A DNA stretch of 39,238 nucleotides. Source: Arthrobacter sp. AQ5-05. GTDB lineage: Bacteria; Actinomycetota; Actinomycetes; Actinomycetales; Micrococcaceae. The position numbers and the translations under genes are program-made. This document shows positions 15,845 through 24,149 of the stretch, piece after piece. The stretch's first letter is position 1. Each line of letters begins with the position of its first letter. The notes below the pieces were generated by a model that did not search any database, was not told the origin of the DNA, and worked only from the letters and a program-made list of their open reading frames with translations. The stretch covers positions 1-39,238 of the forward strand of contig NZ_QMKQ01000031.1 of assembly GCF_003287975.1 (NCBI RefSeq), written 5' to 3'.

Positions 15845-16755
15845 GCCACGACCACGACCACGGCTTGGCAACGACCAACCGAAAGAAACTTGCCTGGGCC
15901 TTCGGCATCACCGCGACCATCCTCGTGGCCGAGGTCATTGGTGCGCTGTTGACCAACTCGCTGGCGTTGCTCGTCGACGCCGCGCACATGCTCACCGATT
16001 CCACCGGCCTGCTGCTGGCACTCACGGCGGCCACCTTGATCATGCGCAAGCCCACGGCCAAGAGAACCTGGGGATTCCGCCGCGCCGAAGTGCTCTCGGC
16101 AACACTCCAATCGACCCTGCTGCTCGGGGTGGGCATCTATGCCCTCGTCGACGGCATCCGCCGCCTCTTCCAGCCGGCGGAAATCGCCGGCAGCGGGCTC
16201 CTCGTTTTCGGCATCATCGGCCTGCTCGGCAACGTCGCCTCGATGATGGTGTTGGCCTCGGGCAGGGACGACAACCTGAACATGCGAGCGGCCTTCCTGG
16301 AGGTCGTCAACGACGCCCTTGGCTCCGTCGCCGTGATCATCTCCGCGATCGTCATCTCCACGACCGGCTGGATGCAGGCCGACTCGATTGCCGCCATGCT
16401 GATTGCCATCCTGATCATCCCGCGCGCTTTGAAGCTGCTGGGGGAGACCACGCACATCCTGCTGGAATCCACGCCCAAGGGACTTGACCTCGAAGACGTC
16501 CGGGCCCACCTGGTTGCGCACCCCCAGGTGCTGGCCGTCCACGACCTGCACGCCAGCCAGATCGCCTCGAACCTGCCGATCCTCTCCGCACACGTGGTGG
16601 TCGAGGACGCGGCGTTCCACACCGGGGCCGCGGCCACCCTGCTGGGCGAATTGCAGTCCTGCGTGGCCGAGCACTTCGAGGTGAGCATCGAGCACTCCAC
16701 CTTCCAGATCGAGTCCTACAGCCACCAGACCCCGGAGCACGGGCGGCACGACTGA
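15841..16755 (+). CDS. cation diffusion facilitator (CDF) heavy-metal exporter
   Basis: The protein exports divalent metals in exchange for protons across the plasma membrane. It is 304 residues with six predicted membrane helices and a C-terminal cytoplasmic dimerisation domain (about 210-304). The N-terminus MSHDHDHG is histidine-rich. The first metal-site motif is H49-x3-D53 (DAAHMLTD). The second, usually HxxxD in zinc exporters, reads E154-x3-D158 (LEVVNDALGS), so one ligand is changed to glutamate. This may shift metal preference. Coupling to the CmtR-like repressor (ATGA overlap) supports induction by zinc, cadmium or lead. Confidence 0.92.
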   Translation: MSHDHDHGLATTNRKKLAWAFGITATILVAEVIGALLTNSLALLVDAAHMLTDSTGLLLALTAATLIMRKPTAKRTWGFRRAEVLSATLQSTLLLGVGIYALVDGIRRLFQPAEIAGSGLLVFGIIGLLGNVASMMVLASGRDDNLNMRAAFLEVVNDALGSVAVIISAIVISTTGWMQADSIAAMLIAILIIPRALKLLGETTHILLESTPKGLDLEDVRAHLVAHPQVLAVHDLHASQIASNLPILSAHVVVEDAAFHTGAAATLLGELQSCVAEHFEVSIEHSTFQIESYSHQTPEHGRHD

Positions 16756-16786
16756 GCCGCCACGCAAGATGTGCAAGGCCTGGCCG

Positions 16787-17188
16787 ATGACAAAACGGGC
16801 GGCGCTGTGGAGGCTCTGCGCCGTGGTTGCCGGGCTGTGCCTGGTGGTCGCCGGCACCATCGCAGGGATCTCGGCATGGTTGGCGAAGCACCCGCCGGCG
16901 CTCTGCCTGGCCGTGGGGGACTACATCTACATCGAGACCCTCACCGACGAGGAACTCGAAGGAATCATCACCGAACGCTTGATGGACATCGAGACGGTGC
17001 ACGCGGTGCGGATCCTGGAACGCCGCCCCGACTGGAGCATGGACATCGAGGTCCGCATGGAAGACGCGGACCCGGAATCGGACCTGTATTGGGACGTCCA
17101 GCATGCATGCGACCGGGCAAGTTCGCTGTGGAACACGTTCCTGGACCCGGTGGACGTGGAATGCAAAGTGCTACCGCTGGCGCAGTGA
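16787..17188 (+). CDS. hypothetical membrane-anchored protein
   Basis: I do not recognise this family. The 133-residue product has one N-terminal hydrophobic segment (about 7-30, LWRLCAVVAGLCLVVAGTIAGI) followed by an acidic extracytoplasmic domain with cysteines. ATG 16787 is preferred because AAGG lies 8 nt upstream; ATG 16769 is an in-frame alternative. It follows the CDF gene by 31 bp and may be co-transcribed. Its 3' end overlaps the convergent VanZ-like gene by 18 bp. Confidence 0.6.
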   Translation: MTKRAALWRLCAVVAGLCLVVAGTIAGISAWLAKHPPALCLAVGDYIYIETLTDEELEGIITERLMDIETVHAVRILERRPDWSMDIEVRMEDADPESDLYWDVQHACDRASSLWNTFLDPVDVECKVLPLAQ

Positions 17189-17734
17189 TTCCTGGGCGGC
17201 GGATTCGTCCGTGGTCCGCCTGTGCCTGACCGCGGAAACCAGTGTCCAGCCGATGAGCGCTGCGGCAAACCCTCCGGCGGTATTGGTGATGATGTCGGTG
17301 ATGTCCGAGGCCCGGTTGTTGCGCAGCAACAGCTGCGTGGTCTCGACGCAGACGGAAAGGCCAAGCACCAGTGCGGTGGTCTTGGGCACCGCGAACCGGC
17401 GCCAGTAGAAGGCCAGCATGAGGCCCAGCGGCGCAAAGAGCCCGAGGTTCGCCACCATCTCCACGCCCAGATCGCGCTCCTGGTGTGCGAGGAACGGAAC
17501 CCAGTTAAAGGTGCCGGTCGGGATCGAGGGATCCGGCTGCGGGGCCGCCGGCAAGACCGCCACGGCCAAGCCCAGCGCCCACACCGCGATGGCCGCCAGC
17601 AACACCCGGCGCACCGCCCGCTCGCGGCCGCGGGAAGCGAAATGCAGCAGCACCGCCAACAGGGCAGCGCTTGCGGCCAGGCCGATGACGACCAGCAGGG
17701 CAACGGTTGGAACCGCGAAGTAGAGCATAGACAT
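17171..17734 (-). CDS. VanZ-like membrane protein
   Basis: The 187-residue protein has about five hydrophobic segments and the VanZ-like core NWVPFLAHQERDLGVEMVANLGLFAPLGLMLAF...SVCVETTQLLL, ending with the TDIITNTAGG block. VanZ of the vancomycin cluster lowers teicoplanin sensitivity, but most chromosomal homologues have no defined role. ATG 17734 and ATG 17728 are in tandem and neither has a good ribosome site; ATG 17773 is another in-frame option that starts inside a palindrome. It is divergent from the ABC transporter. Confidence 0.8.
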   Translation of the reverse strand: MSMLYFAVPTVALLVVIGLAASAALLAVLLHFASRGRERAVRRVLLAAIAVWALGLAVAVLPAAPQPDPSIPTGTFNWVPFLAHQERDLGVEMVANLGLFAPLGLMLAFYWRRFAVPKTTALVLGLSVCVETTQLLLRNNRASDITDIITNTAGGFAAALIGWTLVSAVRHRRTTDESAAQESLRQR

Positions 17735-17768
17735 AACAGCGTATCGGTGGACCCTGTGAAGGCGCTGT

Positions 17769-17786
17769 CTCATACCCGAGTATGAG
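17769..17786. promoter_or_regulatory. candidate operator palindrome CTCATAC-N4-GTATGAG
   Basis: CTCATACCCGAGTATGAG has perfect 7-bp arms around 4 bp. It lies in the 120-bp gap between the divergent VanZ-like and ABC transporter genes, where it could control either. No regulator gene is adjacent, so the binding protein is unknown. Confidence 0.4.
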
Positions 17787-17854
17787 CCAAGGGATGGAAT
17801 AAAGGGTCCCTGCGGATGATCCAAAACCATCCATCGGCAGCATAACGTGGAACC

Positions 17855-18607
17855 ATGACCATTACTGCACCACAAACCAGCACCGACTTTGCTGTCCATG
17901 CGACGAACCTGACCAAGATCTACGGCGAGGGCACCACCCGCGTCGAGGCCCTGCGCGGCTTCGACGTCTCCTTCGTCCGCGGCAAGTTCACCGCGATCAT
18001 GGGCCCCTCGGGTTCGGGAAAATCCACGCTCATGCATTGCCTGGCCGGCCTCGACGACGCCAACGACGGGCAGATCTTCATTGGCGGGACAGACATCTCG
18101 AAGCTGAATGATGATGCATTGACCAAGATGCGCCGCGAAAAGGTCGGCTTCGTCTTCCAGTCCTTCAACCTTGTCCCCACGCTCACCGCCGAGGCCAACA
18201 TCCTGCTGCCGTTGGCCTTGGCCGGCAAGAAGCACGACAAGGCCTGGTTGGAGACCATCGTCACCACCCTGGGGCTGGGCGACCGGCTGAACCACAAGCC
18301 GCACGAACTTTCCGGCGGCCAACAGCAGCGCGTGGCCGTGGCCCGCGCCCTGCTCACCCGCCCCGAGGTCGTGTTCGGAGATGAGCCGACCGGCAACCTG
18401 GACTCGCGCACCGGCGCCGAGGTGCTCTCGCTGCTCCGTTCCTCCACCCGCGAGATGGGCCAGACGATCATCATGGTCACCCACGACGCCGTGGCCGCCT
18501 CCTACGCCGATACCGTGCTCCTCATGAAGGACGGCGAGCTGGTCGGCCAGCTCGAGGACCCCACCGTCGAGACGGTCACCCAGGCTCTTTCCGGGTTGGG
18601 TGCATAA
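17855..18607 (+). CDS. ABC transporter ATP-binding protein, MacB/LolD type
   Basis: The 250-residue ATPase has Walker A GPSGSGKST (about residue 50), Q-loop FQSFNLVPTLTAEAN, signature LSGGQQQRVAVARAL, Walker B VVFGDEPTGNLDS and the switch histidine in MVTHD. The GNLDSRTG extension marks the MacB/LolD class that drives FtsX-type permeases and does not import solutes directly. Such systems act in lipoprotein handling, peptide-antibiotic resistance or cell-envelope work. The permease gene follows 3 bp after the stop. The ribosome site (GTGGAACC) is weak. Confidence 0.93.
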   Translation: MTITAPQTSTDFAVHATNLTKIYGEGTTRVEALRGFDVSFVRGKFTAIMGPSGSGKSTLMHCLAGLDDANDGQIFIGGTDISKLNDDALTKMRREKVGFVFQSFNLVPTLTAEANILLPLALAGKKHDKAWLETIVTTLGLGDRLNHKPHELSGGQQQRVAVARALLTRPEVVFGDEPTGNLDSRTGAEVLSLLRSSTREMGQTIIMVTHDAVAASYADTVLLMKDGELVGQLEDPTVETVTQALSGLGA

Positions 18608-18610
18608 GTC

Positions 18611-21145
18611 TTGCTGCAACTCGCCCTAGCCAACCTCAAGACCTACTCGCGGCGCTTCATCGCCGTGACCCTGGCAGTCATGATCGGCACCGCCTTCCTG
18701 GCAGCCACCCTCATGGTCAACGCCTCGGCCACCGAAACCCTGAAAAACAGCATCGGTTCCTCCTACGCCAAAGCCGACCTGGTCATCGGGCAGGACTACA
18801 TGGTGGACATGGCCGCGGGAGACGAGGACAAGCCCGAAACCCACGTCCTGGGCCCCAAGACCCTAAAGGCCATCGAATCCGTCGACGGCGTGGCGGCCGT
18901 CCACGGCTCCGCCAATATCGGAGTGAGCGTCAACGCCGGGGGCAGGGACTACTACGCCTCGGCCAACACCGCGGCAACCAACAAGAAGCTCAATTCCACG
19001 GTGCTTGAATCCGGGGCACTGCCCACCGGCAGCGAGCAAGTGGCGATCGATGCCACCTACGCCGGCGAATACAATATTTCCGTGGGGGATGTCCTCGAGA
19101 TCGGCGCCACCACCGCCGAAGGCAAGGAAATCAGCCGCCAGGTCAAGGTCTCGGGCATCACCGCGGCATCCAGCGACCCGATGACCGGCTCGGCCATGAG
19201 CCTGACCATCGGCCAGTCCCTGCTCGATGCGCTCTCCGGCCCCGGGGAGGCCAGCTACGCCAACATCGTGGTGGCCGCCAAGGACGGGATCGACCTGCAG
19301 GGGCTCAAGGACCCGATCACCTCCGCCCTCGAGGGAACCGGACTGAAGTACTTCCAGGTCAACACCCCCGACGAACAGATCGTCAAGGACATTGCCGCGT
19401 TTTCCGGCGGCAACGACCAACTGACGATTGTGCTGCTGGTCTTCGCCCTGATCGCACTGGTGGTCACCGGGCTGGTGGTCATGAACACCTTCGCCGTGCT
19501 CATCGCCCAGCGCACCCGCGAGCTGGCGCTGATGCGCACCCTGGGCGCGCTGCGCAAGCAGATCCGCTCCTCGGTGCTCATCGAGGCCCTGCTGGTCGGC
19601 CTGCTGGCTTCGGCCGCCGGCGTGCTGCTGGCCACCGGCATCATGGCTGCCCTGATCAAGATCCTGGTTGCCACGGTGCCCGAGATGTCCATCGCGACCC
19701 TTGCCGTCAACGCGCAGGCCATCATAGTGCCCATCGTGGCCGGAACCGCGATCACCCTGGTGGCCGCGTGGATGCCTGCCCGCAAGGCCATGCGGGTGTC
19801 CCCGCTGGCGGCACTGCGCCCGGCCGACGACGCCGCCATGGGAAACAAGGCCGGCAAGATCCGCATCGTCTTCGGCGCGCTGCTCGTGGCGGCCGGCGCC
19901 GCGGCACTCGCCTACGGAGCCATCGAAGGAAACATCCTCATTGCCTTCGGCGGGGGAGTGCTTTCCTTCCCGGGAGTGCTGATGCTCGGCTCGCTCTTCC
20001 TGCCCAAGACCGTCTCGGCGATCGGCGCGCTGACCTCAGGCGGAACCGTGCCGGGCAAGCTGGCCAGCCTCAATGCGGTCCGCAACCCCGGGCGCACCAC
20101 CGCGACAGCCACCGCGCTGCTGATCGGCGTGACGCTGGTGTCCATGATGATGGTCGGCGCGCAGACCGCCAAGGCCTCACTGGGCGACGCCCTGGGCAGC
20201 GAGTTCTTGGTGGATGTGGAGGTCAACGACTACTCCGGCACCACCTTCCCGGCCGAGTCCCTGGCCAAGGTCAAGGCCATGAACGGCGTCCAGGACCTGG
20301 CGGAACTCACCGCCGTGGGAAGCTCCAAGAGCGGCCAGGAACTCTTCGCCACCGACCCTGCGTCTCTCGAATCCGTGCTCAACAACGGCAGCCAGGTCCC
20401 GGCCGCCGGACAGGTCCTGGTCTCCTCCAACAACGAGGGCAAGACCATGGAGGCCACCGGCTTCGGCGGGAAGACCGGCAATCTGGAATTGCTCATCACC
20501 GAAAGCAACTCGTTGCAGCCGGTCGTGGGCTGGGAGACCGCGACCTCCATGCTGGGGGCGACCAAGGAATCGGTTGCCAAGGACCTGAACGCACGCACCG
20601 TGCTGTGGTTGAAGGTCGATGATTCGCTGGGCAACGCGGACCTGCGGACCCTGCAGACCGACATCGCCGACGAGCTGAACGTCGAGGAATACGCCGTGGG
20701 CGGCGGGGTCATGGAAAAGCAGATGTTCAACACCGTCATCGACATGCTGCTGATGATCGTCTCGGGCCTGCTGGCCGTCGCGGTGCTGATCGCCCTGATC
20801 GGCGTGGCCAACACGCTGAGCCTCTCGGTGCTGGAACGGACGCGGGAGAACTCGCTGCTGCGCGCCCTGGGCCTGACCCGCGGGCAGCTCAAGAAGATGC
20901 TGGCCACCGAGGCCGTGCTCATCGGCGGGGTTGCCGCACTGCTGGGCGTGCTGCTCGGATCGGCTTACGGTCTGCTCGGGGCCCAGTCGGTCATGGGTGC
21001 CTTCGGCGCCATGAGCGTGTCCATCCCGTGGCTGCAGCTGGCCGGGGTCATTGCGGTATCCGTCGTGGCGGCTCTTGCCGCCTCGATCGTCCCGGCCCGC
21101 CGGGCCGCGAAGCTGGCCCCGGTGCAGGGGTTGGCCAGCGAATAA
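18611..21145 (+). CDS. ABC transporter permease with two FtsX domains
   Basis: The 844-residue membrane protein begins with a TTG codon at 18611, the first usable start after the ATPase stop. It has one N-terminal helix (about 15-35), a large MacB-type extracytoplasmic domain (40-265), a first FtsX unit (about 270-400, with the RTRELALMRTLGA coupling motif), a second periplasmic-type domain (505-700) and a second FtsX unit ending the protein (RTRENSLLRALGL). This duplicated layout is typical of Gram-positive envelope-stress or peptide exporters. The cargo is unknown. A strong terminator follows. Confidence 0.92.
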   Translation: MLQLALANLKTYSRRFIAVTLAVMIGTAFLAATLMVNASATETLKNSIGSSYAKADLVIGQDYMVDMAAGDEDKPETHVLGPKTLKAIESVDGVAAVHGSANIGVSVNAGGRDYYASANTAATNKKLNSTVLESGALPTGSEQVAIDATYAGEYNISVGDVLEIGATTAEGKEISRQVKVSGITAASSDPMTGSAMSLTIGQSLLDALSGPGEASYANIVVAAKDGIDLQGLKDPITSALEGTGLKYFQVNTPDEQIVKDIAAFSGGNDQLTIVLLVFALIALVVTGLVVMNTFAVLIAQRTRELALMRTLGALRKQIRSSVLIEALLVGLLASAAGVLLATGIMAALIKILVATVPEMSIATLAVNAQAIIVPIVAGTAITLVAAWMPARKAMRVSPLAALRPADDAAMGNKAGKIRIVFGALLVAAGAAALAYGAIEGNILIAFGGGVLSFPGVLMLGSLFLPKTVSAIGALTSGGTVPGKLASLNAVRNPGRTTATATALLIGVTLVSMMMVGAQTAKASLGDALGSEFLVDVEVNDYSGTTFPAESLAKVKAMNGVQDLAELTAVGSSKSGQELFATDPASLESVLNNGSQVPAAGQVLVSSNNEGKTMEATGFGGKTGNLELLITESNSLQPVVGWETATSMLGATKESVAKDLNARTVLWLKVDDSLGNADLRTLQTDIADELNVEEYAVGGGVMEKQMFNTVIDMLLMIVSGLLAVAVLIALIGVANTLSLSVLERTRENSLLRALGLTRGQLKKMLATEAVLIGGVAALLGVLLGSAYGLLGAQSVMGAFGAMSVSIPWLQLAGVIAVSVVAALAASIVPARRAAKLAPVQGLASE

Positions 21146-21164
21146 CGCCGGAGTGAACCAGTGT

Positions 21165-21198
21165 GGAAGGTCCTGCCCAACCCCGGGCAGGACCTTCC
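21165..21198 (+). terminator. intrinsic terminator after the ABC permease
   Basis: A perfect 14-bp stem (arms 21165-21178 and 21185-21198, GGAAGGTCCTGCCC and its complement) encloses a 6-nt loop, 20 bp after the permease stop. It is followed by TGCTTTCC, a weak T tract. It separates the ABC operon from the glycosyltransferase operon. Confidence 0.9.
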
Positions 21199-21388
21199 TG
21201 CTTTCCGGCCCCAGACCGGATCGTCCCTGCCTGCCAAGACCTGCCTGACACGGTGCCGGCGTCTTCGTGCTGGTCAACCATGATATGTTCGGCTTGTTCC
21301 CACGCCCGGGCCGTGCCCAAGCACCGCTGACGGGTGCTGTGCGGTACGTCCTCACAGATGATCAAATGGAGCAGCTGGAAGGCTGGGC

Positions 21389-23323
21389 ATGGCACGGTTC
21401 TGGACACGCCTGATGGTGGTACTCACGTTGATACTGGGCGTGAACTACATCGGTTGGCGCTGGGCAGCCTCGCTGAACTGGGACGCCTGGTGGATCGCGG
21501 TCCCGCTGGTTGCTGCCGAAACCTACAGCCTGATAGACGTGCTCCTGTTCGGGATGACGGTATGGCGCTTGAAGGAACGGACCGGGGCGCCGCCGGCACG
21601 GCCGGACGCGACAGTGGATGTCTTCGTCACCACCTACAACGAGCCGCTGGAGATGGTCATGAACACCGCGCTGGCCGCAGCGCGCATCCGGCATCCGCAC
21701 AGCACCTGGATCCTTGACGACGGGGACCGGCCGGAACTGCGGCGGCTGGCGGCCGATCACGGGCTCGGGTATGTCACCCGGGGCGAGGACTGGGCCAACA
21801 AGCCGCGGCACGCCAAAGCGGGAAACCTGAACAACGCGTTGATGGTCACCGAGGGCGAGTTCCTGTTGATCCTGGATGCCGACCAGGTCCCGGAACCCGA
21901 CATCCTGGAAAAGACCCTGGGCTATTTCAACAACCGAAAGGTCGCGCTGGTCCAGACCCCGCAATACTTCACCAATGTCCCCGACGACGACCCGCTGGGC
22001 AGCCAGGCCCCGCTCTTCTACGGACCCATCCAACAGGGCAAGGACGGCTGGAATGCGGCCTACTTCTGCGGCTCCAATGCCGTGCTGCGCCGCGAGGCAC
22101 TCATGGAACTCGGCCTGCTCGGCTACGTGCAGGAGACCGAAAAGAGCATTCGCCGGGCCCTGGCCGCTTCCAAGAAGGCAATCCGGCAGGCCCGGAAGGC
22201 CGCCGACGCCGACTCGCCCCTGGTCGGGGACATGCTGGACGAGGTTGAGGCTGCCATCGGCCAAGCCGACAGCCAGTTGGCGGCCGGGCAGTCGCTGAGC
22301 GAACTCACCTACGAGGTCCAACGAAAGGTGGACGCCGCGGTCCGCGCCCTGGTCCAGGCCGATGTGCGGGCGCTGCAGGCGGACCTGGAGGAAATCGCCG
22401 CCATGGACCTGGCAGCGGTGGGCGACACCGGGGTCAAGGTGATCACCGACGAAGCAGTTCAACGGCTCTCGGCACGGGAGTGGTCCCCGCTGGGCGCCAT
22501 GGAATCGGTCCAGGCGGTCCTGGACGCCCTGTCGGTGGAGCGTGCCGGCGAGGCGCAGCCGCTCATGCCGCTGGCCACGATCTCCGTGACCGAGGACATG
22601 GCCACCGCCATGCGCATGCACGCCCGCGGCTGGCAGAGCGTCTACCACCATGAGATCCTCGCCTACGGATTGGCACCCGAAGACATCGGCACCATGATGA
22701 CCCAGCGCCTGCGCTGGGCCCAGGGGACCATGCAGGTGCTGCTGCGGGAAAACCCGCTGACCCAGCGCGGCCTGAAGTGGGGCCAGCGGCTGATGTACTT
22801 CTCCACGATGTGGAGCTACCTGAGTGGATTCGCGGCCATCGTCTATTTCGCCGCACCCGTCATCTACCTGCTGCTGGGCATCCTTCCGGTGGCCAGCCTC
22901 AGCACCGATTTCTTCATCCGCTTCATTCCGTTCATGGTCGTGAACCAAGTGCTCTTTGCCGTTGCCGGGCACGGGATTCCCACATGGCGGGGCCAGCAAT
23001 ACAGCTTGGCGTTGTTCCCGACCTGGATCAAGGCCTGCACCACGGCGGCACGGAATGTCTGGTTCGGTCGTCCCCTCGGTTTCGCCGTCACCCCGAAGGA
23101 CCGCCAGGAGGGCGGGCCGCGCTGGAGCCTGATCCGGCCGCAGATCACGGTTGCCGTTCTTCTGGTGGTTGCCGCAGTTGTCGGCAGCGTGCGCCTAGCC
23201 ACGGGTTTGGCCGAACCGGTCGGTACGCTTGTCAACGTCGCCTGGGTCGTCTTTGACCTGCTGGTGCTCAGCGTCCTGTACAAGGCCGTACGGTACCGGG
23301 GCCATGCGCCCGGCGAAAATTAG
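21389..23323 (+). CDS. cellulose-synthase-like family 2 glycosyltransferase with helical insertion
   Basis: The 644-residue membrane enzyme resembles the BcsA catalytic core that makes and exports a processive polysaccharide. Two N-terminal helices are followed by the GT2 domain: D110-D111 in LDDGDRP, the DxD motif at 163-165 (LDADQVPEP), FCGSNAVLRREAL near 227, TED at 401-403 and QRLRW at 439-443. C-terminal membrane helices follow. Between FCGSN and TED lies an extra stretch of about 150 residues (248-396) rich in Ala, Glu, Lys and Gln, predicted helical or coiled coil; BcsA has only a short loop there. No C-terminal PilZ domain is visible. The start has GGAAGG 9 nt upstream. The three genes that follow encode a partner-switching module. 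The product polymer is not determinable. Confidence 0.88.
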   Translation: MARFWTRLMVVLTLILGVNYIGWRWAASLNWDAWWIAVPLVAAETYSLIDVLLFGMTVWRLKERTGAPPARPDATVDVFVTTYNEPLEMVMNTALAAARIRHPHSTWILDDGDRPELRRLAADHGLGYVTRGEDWANKPRHAKAGNLNNALMVTEGEFLLILDADQVPEPDILEKTLGYFNNRKVALVQTPQYFTNVPDDDPLGSQAPLFYGPIQQGKDGWNAAYFCGSNAVLRREALMELGLLGYVQETEKSIRRALAASKKAIRQARKAADADSPLVGDMLDEVEAAIGQADSQLAAGQSLSELTYEVQRKVDAAVRALVQADVRALQADLEEIAAMDLAAVGDTGVKVITDEAVQRLSAREWSPLGAMESVQAVLDALSVERAGEAQPLMPLATISVTEDMATAMRMHARGWQSVYHHEILAYGLAPEDIGTMMTQRLRWAQGTMQVLLRENPLTQRGLKWGQRLMYFSTMWSYLSGFAAIVYFAAPVIYLLLGILPVASLSTDFFIRFIPFMVVNQVLFAVAGHGIPTWRGQQYSLALFPTWIKACTTAARNVWFGRPLGFAVTPKDRQEGGPRWSLIRPQITVAVLLVVAAVVGSVRLATGLAEPVGTLVNVAWVVFDLLVLSVLYKAVRYRGHAPGEN

Positions 23324-23379
23324 CCCGATCCACCCAACGCGTCGCCGGATTCCCCGGCTGACCACAGAAAGGAACCTCG

Positions 23380-23712
23380 ATGGAGTTTAGCCACAAGGCC
23401 AGTGGGTCTTACACGGAAGTTCTGGCTTCCGGAAGGTTGAACATGGTCTCGGCACCCAACCTCAGGGCGTACGTGGGCGAGGTGGTGGCCTCCGGCTCGA
23501 ACCGCATCGTCGTGAACCTGGCGCAGACCACCTTCATGGATTCCTCCGGGCTCGGCGCGCTGATCGGATGCCTCAAGGCAGCCCGGCAGGCCGGCGGGGA
23601 CCTGCGCATCGCGGCCGTTCAGCCACAGGTGAAGATGGTCCTGGAACTGACCAGCATGGACCGGGTGCTGACCTCGTACTCCTCGGCCGAGGAGGCCTTC
23701 GGCAATGAATGA
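23380..23712 (+). CDS. STAS-domain anti-sigma factor antagonist (RsbV/SpoIIAA-like)
   Basis: The 110-residue protein is a single STAS domain. The phosphorylatable serine lies in TFMDSSGLGALIG (S55/S56), the hallmark of SpoIIAA/RsbV antagonists. In known systems a kinase phosphorylates this serine and a SpoIIE-type phosphatase removes the phosphate, switching binding partners. ATG 23380 has AAGGA 6 nt upstream. It follows the glycosyltransferase by 56 bp and overlaps the kinase-like gene by 8 bp. No sigma factor lies in this operon. Confidence 0.92.
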   Translation: MEFSHKASGSYTEVLASGRLNMVSAPNLRAYVGEVVASGSNRIVVNLAQTTFMDSSGLGALIGCLKAARQAGGDLRIAAVQPQVKMVLELTSMDRVLTSYSSAEEAFGNE

Positions 23713-24136
23713 GCCGATTGCCAGCCGGAGCTTCCGCGACCGGGCCATCCCGGAGTCCATCGAGGCCGTCCACATCCTGCTCGACAAGCTGTGGGCAGAT
23801 GCACCCTTTGTTCCGGACGTGGACCGCATGACCTTCGCCACCGCGGTGATCGAGGCCGCCTCGAACATCGTCCAACATGCCCTGCCGGAATTCCCGACGC
23901 CGGTGGACCTGGGAGTGGAGATCAGCGTCAGGACCCACAGCCTGCGGGCGGAGATCAGCGCCTTCGGCGCCACCGATCCCCAGCTGGATACCGAGGCCAA
24001 GGGGATGCCCGGTCCGGAAGCCGAGTCGGGGCGCGGCCTGGCGCTGATCCGGGCCCTGGTCAGCACAGTCACCTTCGTCCGGCAGGACGGCACCAACACC
24101 TGGGTCCTGTCCCGGGACTCGTCGCCGCACCCATGA
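23705..24136 (+). CDS. serine kinase/anti-sigma-like ATPase (RsbW/SpoIIAB family)
   Basis: The 143-residue protein has the GHKL/HATPase fold. The N box is FATAVIEAASNIVQHA (E50, N54) and the G box is ESGRGLALIRALV (108-115). This family phosphorylates a partner STAS protein and usually sequesters a sigma factor. The 8-bp overlap with the STAS gene and the SpoIIE phosphatase downstream form the standard three-part switch. The true target could be the glycosyltransferase, since no sigma gene is adjacent; that is inference. Confidence 0.9.
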   Translation: MNEPIASRSFRDRAIPESIEAVHILLDKLWADAPFVPDVDRMTFATAVIEAASNIVQHALPEFPTPVDLGVEISVRTHSLRAEISAFGATDPQLDTEAKGMPGPEAESGRGLALIRALVSTVTFVRQDGTNTWVLSRDSSPHP

Positions 24137-24149
24137 GGAAGTTAGATCC

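Noticed and set aside
21199-21388. Possible riboswitch (for example c-di-GMP) in front of the glycosyltransferase
   Set aside because: Only a 6-bp hairpin (AGCACC with GGTGCT near 21320-21340) is seen; the conserved GEMM core is absent.
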